In this document: in pieces, positions 1-8,351 of the stretch
Layout of the letters: each line of letters opens with the position of its first letter
Numbering within the stretch: the first letter of the stretch is position 1
Assembly: GCA_964466195.1 (NCBI GenBank)
Contig: CAYXMQ010000016.1
Span: 1-64,000, forward strand
Length of the DNA stretch: 64,000 nt
Direction: 5' to 3'
Source of the DNA: PFJX01 sp964466195
Lineage (GTDB): Bacteria > Pseudomonadota > Gammaproteobacteria > Burkholderiales > Thiobacillaceae
Program-made: the position numbers and the translations under genes
The notes under the pieces: generated by a model
What the model was told of the DNA's origin: nothing
What the model saw: the letters and a program-made list of their open reading frames with translations, nothing else
Database searches by the model: none

Positions 1-105
1 CTCCGCATTGACGAAGTTCAACGTCACCCGGCTTTGCGACCATGCCGGCGCGGCCAACAGCAGCAGCGCCAACAGCGCCAGGCGTTTGTATATCGATCCG
101 TTCAT
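1..105 (-). CDS. gspD: Type II secretion secretin GspD, N-terminal fragment
   Basis: The reverse strand from 105 to the window edge encodes a signal peptide (MNGSIYKRLALLALLLLAAP...) followed by VTLNFVNAE, which is how the N0 domain of the outer-membrane secretin GspD typically begins. Only 35 codons are inside the window. Its ATG overlaps the gspC stop (ATGA), so it is probably translationally coupled and is the next gene of the gsp operon. GspD forms the outer-membrane channel of the type II secretion system. The assignment rests on the start motif and the operon position. Confidence 0.75.
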   Translation of the reverse strand, partial: MNGSIYKRLALLALLLLAAPAWSQSRVTLNFVNAE

Positions 106-974
106 GGCGCCACCTGTATGCCCAAATTCATTCTCGTACCCGCTCGCAAGACTTCCACGTTCACTCTCTCGCTTTTGATCAACTGTTCATATAGCCGCGC
201 CACATCGCCCGGCCCGGATAAGGGTTTGCCATTGATGACGCTGACCACGTCGCCGACTTTCAGGCCCAGTTTGTCCGGCAGGCCGCCCGCCGGGCTGCGT
301 TCGAGCACCGCACCGCCGCGCGGGTGCGGCGCGTAGCGGCCGAACAACGGCATCTGATCGCTGCGTTTCAACATCGCCAACAGTTCCGCCCGGGAAAAGC
401 CATATTGCCCCGGTCCTAACGACCGTACGCTCATCAGCAAGCTGGGCGCGCTGCCAGCCGCCGAGCCGGGTCCGGGCATCGAGGGCGCGGCCATGCGCGC
501 GATTTCGAGCTGTCCGCCGCGCAGGATTTCGACGCTGTCCGGATAAACCCGCTGCAAGCGCAGGCCGGCTGCGAATTCCTGGCCGAGCACGGCCGGCAGC
601 GCTTTGCCGTCCACGACCAGCACGGCAAAACCGGAACGGCCGTCGCGTCCGGCATAGACGCCGCTGACGCCGATGGCGGACGCGGCGACCGGCGCCGCGT
701 CCACCGCCGCGCCGATCGAGCCGGCGCCGCCGAACAGATGCACCGCCTTCTCCGCCCACACCTTGCTCAGCGCCGGTGCGGCCGCCGAAACGGAGTCAGC
801 CGGCTGGCGAGGGGTCAGGAAAGTCCAAGTCCAATGCGCCAGCAACCAGGTCAGCAGCAGCAGCGCCGCCAACGCGGCCAACAAGGGCGAACGGGACGAC
901 AGGAAAGCGCGAATCAAAACCGACACCCGGGAGATCGAAGAGGGAAAAAACGAATAGAGAAAAACATGCCGCAT
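102..974 (-). CDS. gspC: Type II secretion system protein GspC (PDZ type)
   Basis: About 290 residues. There is an N-terminal cytoplasmic stub, one membrane helix (LLAALAALLLLTWLLAH), a periplasmic HR domain (about residues 85-150, GVSGVYAGRDGRSGFAVL) and a C-terminal PDZ-like domain (DKLGLKVGDVVSVINGKPL). GspC links the inner-membrane platform to the secretin. The start is uncertain: an in-frame GTG at 1004 adds ten residues, and neither start has a well-spaced Shine-Dalgarno. It is separated from gspN by about 150 bases and overlaps gspD by 4 bases. Family assignment is firm from domain order and operon context. Confidence 0.85.
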   Translation of the reverse strand: MRHVFLYSFFPSSISRVSVLIRAFLSSRSPLLAALAALLLLTWLLAHWTWTFLTPRQPADSVSAAAPALSKVWAEKAVHLFGGAGSIGAAVDAAPVAASAIGVSGVYAGRDGRSGFAVLVVDGKALPAVLGQEFAAGLRLQRVYPDSVEILRGGQLEIARMAAPSMPGPGSAAGSAPSLLMSVRSLGPGQYGFSRAELLAMLKRSDQMPLFGRYAPHPRGGAVLERSPAGGLPDKLGLKVGDVVSVINGKPLSGPGDVARLYEQLIKSERVNVEVLRAGTRMNLGIQVAP

Positions 975-1121
975 TCCTGAAAACCATTCCCGAACGCGGT
1001 GCACGCCGATGCGCGCAGACTCACTCGGGGCAACCGATCAAAACGGCTAGCAGGGTAACTCATGCACATGACAATCGAAACGTGGGTGTGCTTGGTGCAG
1101 GCCGGTGCACTTCGCCCCGGC

Positions 1122-1907
1122 TCAGTGCGGGTTGAAGAACAGCACCCAGGTGCCGCCGGCATTCGGGCGGCCGAGGATGTCCAGCAGCGGGCGGTAGACC
1201 TTGCCGCTTGCGTCCGGCGGCGGCGTCAGGCGCAAAGTGCCTTGCGGCACCTGGCCGGGCAGGTATTCAGCATGACCGGTCATGGCCAACGGACCTTGCA
1301 CTGTCAGTACGTCGACGCGAGCGCGGCGACCGTCCGGAGCGGACTTCAATTCAGCGCGGTAATCGCCCAACGGGGCGGCGACCATGCCGCTGCGCGCATT
1401 CCGCCAGTCGAGGCGGACGGCGCCGTGGATACGCTTGCGGGTGAGGAAAAGGTCCGCCACATCCAGCCCCAGCGTGCCCTGCGGCTGCAGCAGGCCGAGC
1501 GGACGCGAAGCGAATCCGAGCAGCGCGGCGTCAACCTGGCCCCGTACGTTATTCAGCGCCAGGCTGTTGCGGGCCAGCAGAACGACGCCGTTCAGCTGGT
1601 TGGCCGACTTTTTCAGTTCGAAATTGAAGCCGACGCGCCCGTTGAGCAGTTCGCCCGGCCGCCAGCGCCAGGCGAAACTGCCGACATCGATGCGGTCGAC
1701 GTCGGCCTGCCAGATCACCTGACGTACGGCGCCCTGCCACGGCGTGCCGCTGGCCTGGCGCAGTTGCACGGGCCCATCGGCGGGCAGTCGGGCGATCAGC
1801 CAGGCGACCGGCATTTGCAGGATCAGGAAGAGCAGATAAAGCAGCACCCCGCCCAGTATCCAGGCCGCGCGCCCGCTTCGCGTGCGGGCCTGGACGGCAG
1901 GATTCAA
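1122..1907 (-). CDS. gspN: Type II secretion system protein GspN
   Basis: 261 residues with one N-terminal membrane helix (AAWILGGVLLYLLFLILQMPVAWLI) followed by a beta-rich periplasmic part containing the GTPWQGAV-type motif of the GspN/PulN family. GspN is an accessory inner-membrane component found in only some type II secretion systems. Its start overlaps the gspM stop by 4 bases (ATGA), indicating translational coupling. The length fits the family. It lies between gspM and gspC, the order seen in several betaproteobacterial gsp operons. Confidence 0.85.
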   Translation of the reverse strand: MNPAVQARTRSGRAAWILGGVLLYLLFLILQMPVAWLIARLPADGPVQLRQASGTPWQGAVRQVIWQADVDRIDVGSFAWRWRPGELLNGRVGFNFELKKSANQLNGVVLLARNSLALNNVRGQVDAALLGFASRPLGLLQPQGTLGLDVADLFLTRKRIHGAVRLDWRNARSGMVAAPLGDYRAELKSAPDGRRARVDVLTVQGPLAMTGHAEYLPGQVPQGTLRLTPPPDASGKVYRPLLDILGRPNAGGTWVLFFNPH

Positions 1908-2410
1908 GACGCCTTCCTCGCCAGGGTCGCCTTGACCCGCACCAGGCCGGGTGTCGGCAGCGCTTCGACCTTGCAGGCAGTGAGGCTGACGCCTTGCACG
2001 CCGAGCTCGCCCAGCCAGCGCATCCAGGCGTCGAATGCGACGCTATCCAGATTGAGCAGCAGGCGATCGTCGCCCTGTGCGGTCAGCGCAACTTGCAGGT
2101 CGGGCAGGCCGAAGCGGGCCGCCGCTTGGCGTGCGGCGGCGAGCAGCGTATCGCCGTTGCGTAACTGGGCGCTTATCGGCATTTGCGCGCGCAAGCGTTT
2201 GATTTCTGCGGCGTCGGCGCGCAATTGCGCCAGTTCGCTGCGCAGTTGTTCCACCCGGCTGGTCAAGCGCGCGCGTTCCGCATTGACCGGCTGCCAGATA
2301 TACAGGTAGAAGCCGACCGGCAGCAGCACAACCAGGCCGATCGCGATCAACATGCGCTCGCGCGTGGCGAGGCCGTCCCAGAACGCATGCAAACGGGCAG
2401 ACGGGTTCAT
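1904..2410 (-). CDS. gspM: Type II secretion system protein GspM
   Basis: 168 residues: a short cytoplasmic start (MNPSARLHAFWDGLATRE), one membrane helix (MLIAIGLVVLLPVGFYLYIW) and a periplasmic coiled coil plus ferredoxin-like domain, the layout of GspM. GspM stabilises GspL and recruits it to the platform. The ATG at 2410 was chosen because it overlaps the gspL stop as ATGA and fits the family length. The reading frame remains open for almost 200 codons upstream, but that part lies within gspL in another frame. Confidence 0.85.
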   Translation of the reverse strand: MNPSARLHAFWDGLATRERMLIAIGLVVLLPVGFYLYIWQPVNAERARLTSRVEQLRSELAQLRADAAEIKRLRAQMPISAQLRNGDTLLAAARQAAARFGLPDLQVALTAQGDDRLLLNLDSVAFDAWMRWLGELGVQGVSLTACKVEALPTPGLVRVKATLARKAS

Positions 2411-3636
2411 GGCCGGCTCCTTTCCAGTGTGACTGACTGATTGCCGGCTTCCCCTGCGCTGGACATCCGATAGCCCTGGGCCGCCAGCGTGGTGCGTAAT
2501 GCGTCGAGATCGGCGGCCAGCGGTTGCGCCAGCGTAAGGTGGTTGTTTTCGTAGCTCAGTTCCTTGACGCCGCCGACTTGTCCGGCGACAGCGCCGAGTG
2601 CATGCAGAAAATCGCCGCTCTCGACATAGCCGTGCGCGCGCCGCAGATCGGCCAGCTGGCGTTGCATCTGCAGCGACGGATCGACGATGGCCTGGGTCTG
2701 CGGAAACACCTCCTGGAATACCTGGCGCATCTCGGCGCGCAGTTGGCGATTTTCCTGCGATAGGCGCAGCCAATCGCCCAGTGTGCCGAGCACATGCACC
2801 GCCAGCGCAGCCGCGACGAGACCCGCCGCCAGCCGATAACGGCCAAACTGCCGGCTGCGGACGAACTCGGCGAGGTTGGCCGCCAGCCAGCCGCTGCTGC
2901 CGCGCCGGCGCGAGGCGTAAGGCCCTTGCAGCAGATTGAGGCCGGGCGCCTGCGGGTCGGCGTACAAAGCGTGCAATTTCAGCGGGCATTCGAGGCTGCG
3001 GCTCCAGGCGACGGCATCGACTGCGACCTCGGCCTCGACCATCAGCGCGTCCGGCGCGACGCCCTGCCGACGCGCTTCCGCGAGCGCCAGTTGCAGCGCC
3101 AGCGGCGGCGTCTGCGCGTTGCCGTCATCGAGCGCAAAGCCCGCATTGGGTCCCGAACGGACAAAGCCCTGATGGCCGCTCCAACGCACGCTCCACGTCT
3201 GCGCCGCGTCGCCGAGCCAGAGCAGCGCTTCGGAGGTCGCCCCGAACGGCTCGATGCCATGTCGCCGGCACAGCGCCAGCAGCTGTTCCAGCCAGGCGGT
3301 CTCGATCACCGCAACCGGATGTTCGTCGCCCGTCAACGGCTTGCCGATGGCGACATGGACCAGCGTCGGGTCGAGCATCAGCTTGTCCTCCAGCGCGTTG
3401 CCCAGGGCGCCGTTCAACTGGCGCAGAGCCCGCCGCGGCAGGGTCAGGCTGCTGAGCAGCACGCGGCCGGCGGGCAAGGCGAGCCAGATTTCATCGGCCT
3501 CGGGCAGGTCCGCCGCGCTGGCCGCCACGCCGGCATCCTGTCGGGTTGGCGGCTGCCCGGCGCCAAGCAGGCGCCAGGCGATGCCGTCCAGGCTTTCCGG
3601 CAGGGGGTCGGGAACAGAGATGAACAGGCGGGTCAC
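2407..3636 (-). CDS. gspL: Type II secretion system protein GspL
   Basis: About 409 residues. The N-terminal two thirds are an actin-like cytoplasmic domain that binds the GspE ATPase. A membrane helix follows (YRLAAGLVAAALAVHVLGTL), then a periplasmic ferredoxin-like domain that pairs with GspM. The GTG at 3636 (VTRLFISVPDPL) was chosen because GAGG lies six bases upstream and because longer versions run into gspK. It overlaps gspM by 4 bases and begins 34 bases after gspK. Confidence 0.83.
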   Translation of the reverse strand: MTRLFISVPDPLPESLDGIAWRLLGAGQPPTRQDAGVAASAADLPEADEIWLALPAGRVLLSSLTLPRRALRQLNGALGNALEDKLMLDPTLVHVAIGKPLTGDEHPVAVIETAWLEQLLALCRRHGIEPFGATSEALLWLGDAAQTWSVRWSGHQGFVRSGPNAGFALDDGNAQTPPLALQLALAEARRQGVAPDALMVEAEVAVDAVAWSRSLECPLKLHALYADPQAPGLNLLQGPYASRRRGSSGWLAANLAEFVRSRQFGRYRLAAGLVAAALAVHVLGTLGDWLRLSQENRQLRAEMRQVFQEVFPQTQAIVDPSLQMQRQLADLRRAHGYVESGDFLHALGAVAGQVGGVKELSYENNHLTLAQPLAADLDALRTTLAAQGYRMSSAGEAGNQSVTLERSRP

Positions 3637-3670
3637 GTCGGGCCTCGATAGGAAGGGAGGGAGCAGTGCA

Positions 3671-4603
3671 TCAACGTTGTTGCATCCAGAGCAGTAGCGG
3701 CCAATTCTGCCCTCGGCGTTGATAAAGCGCCAAATATCGTTGCCGCACGCGGCCGAATTCAACGCTGAGATCAACCTGAAAGTGCTCGCTGGCGACACCG
3801 AGCAGGTTTTCCTGCAGCCCGAGCGTCTGCGCCGGGCTGAGTCTGCCGCGGAATTCGGCCAGCGACGGGCTGCCGTTGCCGCGCTCCGCGACCCATTTGC
3901 GGGCGTCGTCCAGGTTGAGGCCGGGAATCACCGCCGACAGGACTTCGGCACTGGCGGTGTTGACGTTGACCGTCGTCGGCGTCGGCAACACGCAGACCCA
4001 GGCGGCCAGCTTGTCGACGCTAGCCGGGTCGAAGCCGCGCACCAGCCGCAGTTCCGCCAGATCGACCAGACTCCGATTGGCCGGGTAGTACGGTTCCGGC
4101 AGGGCCAGGTAATAGGCCTCTTCGGCACCCTCCGCACCGGTCTGCAGGCTGTCGGCATCAAGCCAGTCGACCAGCGCATCGGCCAACGCCGCGGGCAATT
4201 CGAGCCGGGCCAGCAGGCGCTGAAACGCGGCGATATCGGCGGCGCTGGGCGAGCCGCCGCGCACCAGATTGTTCAGGTTGAAGCGCGCCTGCAGGTCGCT
4301 GATGTCGCCGGCCACGCGGCCGCGCTCAACCGGCAACTCGACATGCTGCGCCCACGCCTCGCCCAGATGATCGACCGGGTTCTTGCGCTGATCCTCGCTC
4401 AGGATCGCCCCCGCCCAATCCACCCCGGCGCGCGCGACCGCCGCCGCCTGCGAGGCGTCGCGCAGATTCTCCACCTGCCGCGTCCAGACCTGCTGCCGCC
4501 AGGCGACAAAGCTGGCGATCGTGGTGGCCAGCGCGACGATCAGGATGACCGTGATCAGCGCGATGCCGCGTTGGCGGCCTGTATGCGCAGCGCTAATACG
4601 CAT
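3671..4603 (-). CDS. gspK: Type II secretion minor pseudopilin GspK
   Basis: 310 residues. A prepilin-type start with hydrophobic helix (RQRGIALITVILIVALATTIASFVAW) is followed by the large alpha-helical domain typical of GspK (NLVRGGSP, LVDWLDAD, NPYYPANRSL-type motifs). GspK caps the pseudopilus tip together with GspI and GspJ. As in other GspK proteins the usual glutamate at position +5 is absent (GIALITV). Its first codons overlap the end of gspJ by 11 bases. Confidence 0.88.
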   Translation of the reverse strand: MRISAAHTGRQRGIALITVILIVALATTIASFVAWRQQVWTRQVENLRDASQAAAVARAGVDWAGAILSEDQRKNPVDHLGEAWAQHVELPVERGRVAGDISDLQARFNLNNLVRGGSPSAADIAAFQRLLARLELPAALADALVDWLDADSLQTGAEGAEEAYYLALPEPYYPANRSLVDLAELRLVRGFDPASVDKLAAWVCVLPTPTTVNVNTASAEVLSAVIPGLNLDDARKWVAERGNGSPSLAEFRGRLSPAQTLGLQENLLGVASEHFQVDLSVEFGRVRQRYLALYQRRGQNWPLLLWMQQR

Positions 4604-5258
4604 ACCAGCGGGTCAGCACTTCGCCCGACTCCAGTTTCAACAGCACTTTAACCGCCGTCGGATGGCCCGTATTCGCGCTGGGCGGCCAGCGCGCATTCCA
4701 CAGGCCGGCGTTGTCGCGATAGGAAAACTCCAGCGTGGCGACCCGATCCAGCAACACGGCGACATCCGGCCGGCTGCGCGGGCCGCTGTCCAGCGCCGGC
4801 CAGCGCAGCCATTCCACCTTGCCCTCGCGCAGCCGGTAAGCCACCCGCTCGGGCGGCGCATTGCCGGCATCGAACGCGCCCAGGCGAGTCAGTTCGAGCT
4901 GCGCCGCATACTCGCCGCTGGCCGTCGGCTCACCGAGAAAAGCGGCTTGCGGTGCGCTGCCGCGCAGCCGCACCGGGCGTTCGATGAAGGCCGACAGATC
5001 GCGTTCCAGTCGGACCCAGAACAGCGCCACCGATCGCCACTGGCGATTCTCGTCGTCCAGGCGCGCGCGCGCCTTGAGCACTGCATCCAGGCCGGAATAG
5101 GCGGCCATGCCGAGCAACGCAAAGATGGTCACCGCGACCAGCACTTCCAGCAGCGTGAAGCCCGCGCAGGGCGGACGCCGCTTTCGTAAGGCGGCCGCGC
5201 CGCCAACGGCTCCGCTGTCCGCGCGGCGGGGGGAATGCCAGGTAGGCAAGCCGGCCAT
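4593..5258 (-). CDS. gspJ: Type II secretion minor pseudopilin GspJ
   Basis: 221 residues with the prepilin peptidase site CAG/FTLLEVLVAVTIFALLGMAAYSGL near residue 32. The leader of about 32 residues is unusually long for a pseudopilin. The C-terminal part has the GspJ beta domain. The ATG overlaps the gspI stop (TGATG). The leader codes for RRPPC just before the cleavage site, and its DNA resembles the leaders of gspH and gspG. Confidence 0.87.
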   Translation of the reverse strand: MAGLPTWHSPRRADSGAVGGAAALRKRRPPCAGFTLLEVLVAVTIFALLGMAAYSGLDAVLKARARLDDENRQWRSVALFWVRLERDLSAFIERPVRLRGSAPQAAFLGEPTASGEYAAQLELTRLGAFDAGNAPPERVAYRLREGKVEWLRWPALDSGPRSRPDVAVLLDRVATLEFSYRDNAGLWNARWPPSANTGHPTAVKVLLKLESGEVLTRWYAY

Positions 5259-5638
5259 CAGCGATTCACCAGATAGCCGACCAGAATGGCCAGCGCATGT
5301 TCGCTGTCGGCCGCCGCAGTGACCCGGATTTCGACCCGCTCGACGTAGGGGTTGGGCGTATTGCTGACCTGGCTATGCCAGTGGAAACGGATGCCGGCCT
5401 GGACTTCCTCGCCGCGCGTTTCGCCGGTCGGCGGCAGTACGCGCAGCGCGCGCAGCTCGGCCAGGCGGTTGTCCGCGACCCAGCTGGCCAGCAGGCGCTG
5501 CTTGAGTTCGAAGGCGTTGTCGAGCGAACCGGACACCGCACGCTGCACGGCGGCCAGCGCAATGGCCAGGATGGCCAGCGCGACCAGCATTTCGATCAGC
5601 GTGAAGCCACCCTGGCGGCGGCGACGGCGTTCATTCAT
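5258..5638 (-). CDS. gspI: Type II secretion minor pseudopilin GspI
   Basis: 126 residues, the normal size for GspI. There is a short basic leader (MNERRRRRQGG), a cleavage site before FTLIEMLVALAILAIALAAV with glutamate at +5, then the conserved WVADNRLAELR region and the small C-terminal domain. GspI starts assembly of the pseudopilus tip complex. It overlaps gspH by 4 bases (ATGA). Unlike its neighbours it lacks the cysteine before the cleavage glycine. Confidence 0.9.
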   Translation of the reverse strand: MNERRRRRQGGFTLIEMLVALAILAIALAAVQRAVSGSLDNAFELKQRLLASWVADNRLAELRALRVLPPTGETRGEEVQAGIRFHWHSQVSNTPNPYVERVEIRVTAAADSEHALAILVGYLVNR

Positions 5639-6204
5639 GGCTCATCCGCATCGTCTTCCACGCGCAGATTGCCGAGTGCATCGGACACCACGCGTACGCG
5701 CAGATCGCCCAGCGCGAGCAGGACCGAGAATGGCGGATGCATGCCGGCAGGCGAGAAGACCACGCGCTCGGGCGTTTTTTCCGAGCGCGCCAGCGGGCGT
5801 TGGCGGATGCGCACTTCGGCGATGCGAATGCCCTCCGGCATCTGACGCCCGGCAAACAATTCGTCGCCCGGACGCGTCCGCCAGCGTCCTTCTCGCGTCT
5901 GGGCTGGCGGACCGGAAGTGTCGTCGTCGCGCTGCCAGAACGCATAGCCCGTTTCGCTGAACGACACCGCCAGCGGCATGCCGCTGGTCACCGTTTCATC
6001 CGCCAGCGCGGTCAGCAAGGCTGCCAGCCGCTCGCCCTCGTTGCGCAGCCGGCGCGCGTCGTCGGAAAACAGATTGAGCTGGATCGAAGCCACCACCACG
6101 CCGATCACGACCAGCACCACCAGCAATTCAATCAGCGTGAAGCCCCCGCATGGGGGACGCCGGTTCATTAAGGCGGCAGGGGGCCCGCTTGCGGGCCGAG
6201 CCAC
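5635..6204 (-). CDS. gspH: Type II secretion minor pseudopilin GspH
   Basis: 189 residues with PCGG/FTLIELLVVLVVIGVVVASI as prepilin signal and a GspH C-terminal domain. The GTG start at 6204 lies just after the gspG stop and has GGAG about nine bases upstream, within the end of gspG. An ATG at 6168 would give a classic nine-residue leader but has no ribosome-binding site. The longer leader region encodes two perfect short inverted repeats in the DNA. Confidence 0.85.
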   Translation of the reverse strand: MARPASGPPAALMNRRPPCGGFTLIELLVVLVVIGVVVASIQLNLFSDDARRLRNEGERLAALLTALADETVTSGMPLAVSFSETGYAFWQRDDDTSGPPAQTREGRWRTRPGDELFAGRQMPEGIRIAEVRIRQRPLARSEKTPERVVFSPAGMHPPFSVLLALGDLRVRVVSDALGNLRVEDDADEP

Positions 6205-6206
6205 GA

Positions 6207-6680
6207 CTACAGGCTCCAGGAACCGATATCCGCGTCACCGCCTTCGCCACCGGATTCGCGGTCGGCGCCGAACGAGAACACGTCGATCTCGCCATGCACG
6301 CCCGGATTCAGGTACTGATACGGCGAACCCCAGGGATCTTTCGGCAGGCGCTCGAGATAGCCGCCGCCCTTCCAGTTCGGCGGCAGCGGTTCCGTCGTCG
6401 GCTTGCTGGTCAGGGCCTGCAGACCCTGCTCGGTGCTGGGATAACGGAAGTTGTCCAGGCGATAGAGCTTCAGCGCCTGCAACAGCGCGGCGATGTCTTG
6501 TTTGGCGGCGACCTGGCGGGCTTCATCCGGACGGCTCATGACCTTGGGCACGACCAGGGCGGCGAGAACGCCGAGGATCACCACGACGATCATGATTTCC
6601 AGCAGCGTGAAGCCTCCGCAAGGGGATCGCCGGTTCTGGATGGTGGCAAAGCCGCCGGCGCGGGAAGGAAGATGAGACAT
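6207..6680 (-). CDS. gspG: Type II secretion major pseudopilin GspG
   Basis: 157 residues. Prepilin site PCGG/FTLLEIMIVVVILGVLAALVVPK near residue 24, then the diagnostic GspG motifs: LYRLDNFRYPSTEQGL, GGYLERLPKDPWG.PYQY and the C-terminal calcium-site region (FSFGADRESGGEG). It is the first gene of the operon within this window. The ATG at 6680 (MSHLPSR) has AGGA ten bases upstream; in-frame codons further upstream are not typical of GspG. GspG polymerises into the pseudopilus. Confidence 0.92.
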   Translation of the reverse strand: MSHLPSRAGGFATIQNRRSPCGGFTLLEIMIVVVILGVLAALVVPKVMSRPDEARQVAAKQDIAALLQALKLYRLDNFRYPSTEQGLQALTSKPTTEPLPPNWKGGGYLERLPKDPWGSPYQYLNPGVHGEIDVFSFGADRESGGEGGDADIGSWSL

Positions 6681-6831
6681 CGGGCGTGTTCCTGTCAAAA
6701 AAACAGCGTCGATTCTAGCCTGCAGATAAGGTGAATTCCTGCCGCCGCCCGATTCCAGGCATGCGGCCGACAAAGCGGCCTGGCGCGCAGAACTATAATC
6801 GTCCGTATCCACCCATCGCGAGGGAGTCGCC

Positions 6832-7044
6832 ATGTCCAGAACCGTCCGCCTGGTTTTCCTGCTTGCCGCGGCGTTCAGCGTGTACGGCTGCGGCGCCGAA
6901 GTGGCCGGCACCGCCGCAATCGCCGCCAAGCAGAAGCAACAGGAACTCGAAGAAGCGCAAAAACTGAAGGACTCCGTGCTGCAGCAGATGGATGCCGCCC
7001 AGGCGCTCGAACAGCAGCGCCTGAAAGAGGCCGAGGGCCGCTGA
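6832..7044 (+). CDS. Small predicted lipoprotein, function unknown
   Basis: 70 residues: a signal peptide ending in a lipobox (SVYGC, cysteine near residue 20), then an alanine/glutamine/glutamate-rich segment predicted to be a single helix or coiled coil. GAGGGAG sits a few bases before the ATG, and TATAAT at 6794-6799 is a plausible -10 box, although no convincing -35 was seen. It is convergent with purD (5-base gap) and divergent from gspG. It resembles the small alanine-rich outer-membrane lipoproteins in character, but no family is recognised. Confidence 0.65.
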   Translation: MSRTVRLVFLLAAAFSVYGCGAEVAGTAAIAAKQKQQELEEAQKLKDSVLQQMDAAQALEQQRLKEAEGR

Positions 7045-7049
7045 GCGGC

Positions 7050-8351
7050 CTACTTCTTCTTCCGCCCGATAGCGCGCCAGCCGATGTCGCGGCGCATCTG
7101 GCGACCGGCGAAATCGATCCCCTCGGCGGCCTGATAGGCGTGTGTTTGCGCCATCTTTACCGTGTCGCCCAGCGCGGTGACGCACAGTACGCGACCGCCT
7201 GCGGTGACTACCTGATCGTCCTGCAAGGCGGTGCCGGCATGGAACACGTGGCAATCTTCGTCGCCGGTTTTGCTGCCCTCGCCCAGCCCGGTGATCGCAT
7301 CGCCCTTGCGTGGATGCTCCGGGTAGCCGGCGGCGGCCATCACCACGCCGAGCGCGAAGCGGCGGTCCCATTCGGCTTCGACTTCGTCCAGGCGGCCATC
7401 TACGGCCGCCTCCAACAGCGTCACCAGGTCCGATTTCAATCGCATCATGATCGGCTGGGTTTCCGGGTCGCCCATGCGGCAATTGAATTCCAGCACCTTG
7501 ATCTGGCCTTCCGGGCTGATCATCAGGCCGGCGTAGAGAAAACCGGTAAACGGCGTGCCTTCCGCCTTCATGCCGGCCACTACCGGACGAATCACTTCAC
7601 GCAACGCTTTGGCGTGAATCTCCGGCGTCACGACCGGCGCCGGCGAGTAAGCGCCCATGCCGCCGGTGTTGGGGCCCAGGTCGCCGTCGAGCAAGCGTTT
7701 GTGGTCCTGGCTGGTTGCCAAGGGCAAGACATGTTCGCCATCCACCATGACGATGAAGCTGGCTTCTTCGCCGAACAGGCATTCCTCGATGACCACGCGC
7801 GCGCCGGCTGCGCCGAAGCTGCCGGGTTTGCCATCCTCGGTCAGCATCATGTCGACGGCGGCATGCGCTTCGGCCAGCGTTTCGGCGACCACCACGCCTT
7901 TGCCGGCGGCGAGGCCATCGGCCTTGATCACGATCGGCGCCCCCTGCGCGTCGAGGTAGGCATGCGCGGCCGCCGCTTCGGTGAAGGTGGCGAAGGCCGC
8001 GGTCGGAATCTGGTGCCGCGCCATGAACTGCTTGGCGAAGTCCTTCGAGCTTTCCAGTTGCGCGGCCGCCTGCACCGGCCCGAACACTTTCAGGCCCGCC
8101 GCGCGGAAGGCATCGACGACGCCGGCGGCAAGCGGCGCTTCCGGGCCGACCACGGTGAGTTGTATGCCTTCCTGTAGCGCAAAGGCGACCAGATCGGGGA
8201 TGGCGTTGATGGCGACGTTTTCCAGTCCTTCCTCGCGCGCGGTGCCGCCGTTGCCGGGGGCCACGAAAACTTTCTGGACGCGGGGAGACTGCAGGAGACG
8301 CCAGGCCAGCGCGTGTTCGCGCCCGCCGGAACCGATAACGAGGAGTTTCAT
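7050..8351 (-). CDS. purD: Phosphoribosylamine--glycine ligase
   Basis: 433 residues, full length for PurD. It makes glycinamide ribonucleotide from phosphoribosylamine, glycine and ATP in purine synthesis. The N-terminal motif MKLLVIGSGGREHALAW, the ATP-grasp region (IVIKADGLAAGKGVVVA) and the metal-binding FNCRMGDPETQ are all present. Its ATG overlaps the stop of the ORF6N gene upstream by 4 bases (ATGA), so it is probably translated in coupling with that gene and transcribed with purH. Confidence 0.96.
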   Translation of the reverse strand: MKLLVIGSGGREHALAWRLLQSPRVQKVFVAPGNGGTAREEGLENVAINAIPDLVAFALQEGIQLTVVGPEAPLAAGVVDAFRAAGLKVFGPVQAAAQLESSKDFAKQFMARHQIPTAAFATFTEAAAAHAYLDAQGAPIVIKADGLAAGKGVVVAETLAEAHAAVDMMLTEDGKPGSFGAAGARVVIEECLFGEEASFIVMVDGEHVLPLATSQDHKRLLDGDLGPNTGGMGAYSPAPVVTPEIHAKALREVIRPVVAGMKAEGTPFTGFLYAGLMISPEGQIKVLEFNCRMGDPETQPIMMRLKSDLVTLLEAAVDGRLDEVEAEWDRRFALGVVMAAAGYPEHPRKGDAITGLGEGSKTGDEDCHVFHAGTALQDDQVVTAGGRVLCVTALGDTVKMAQTHAYQAAEGIDFAGRQMRRDIGWRAIGRKKK

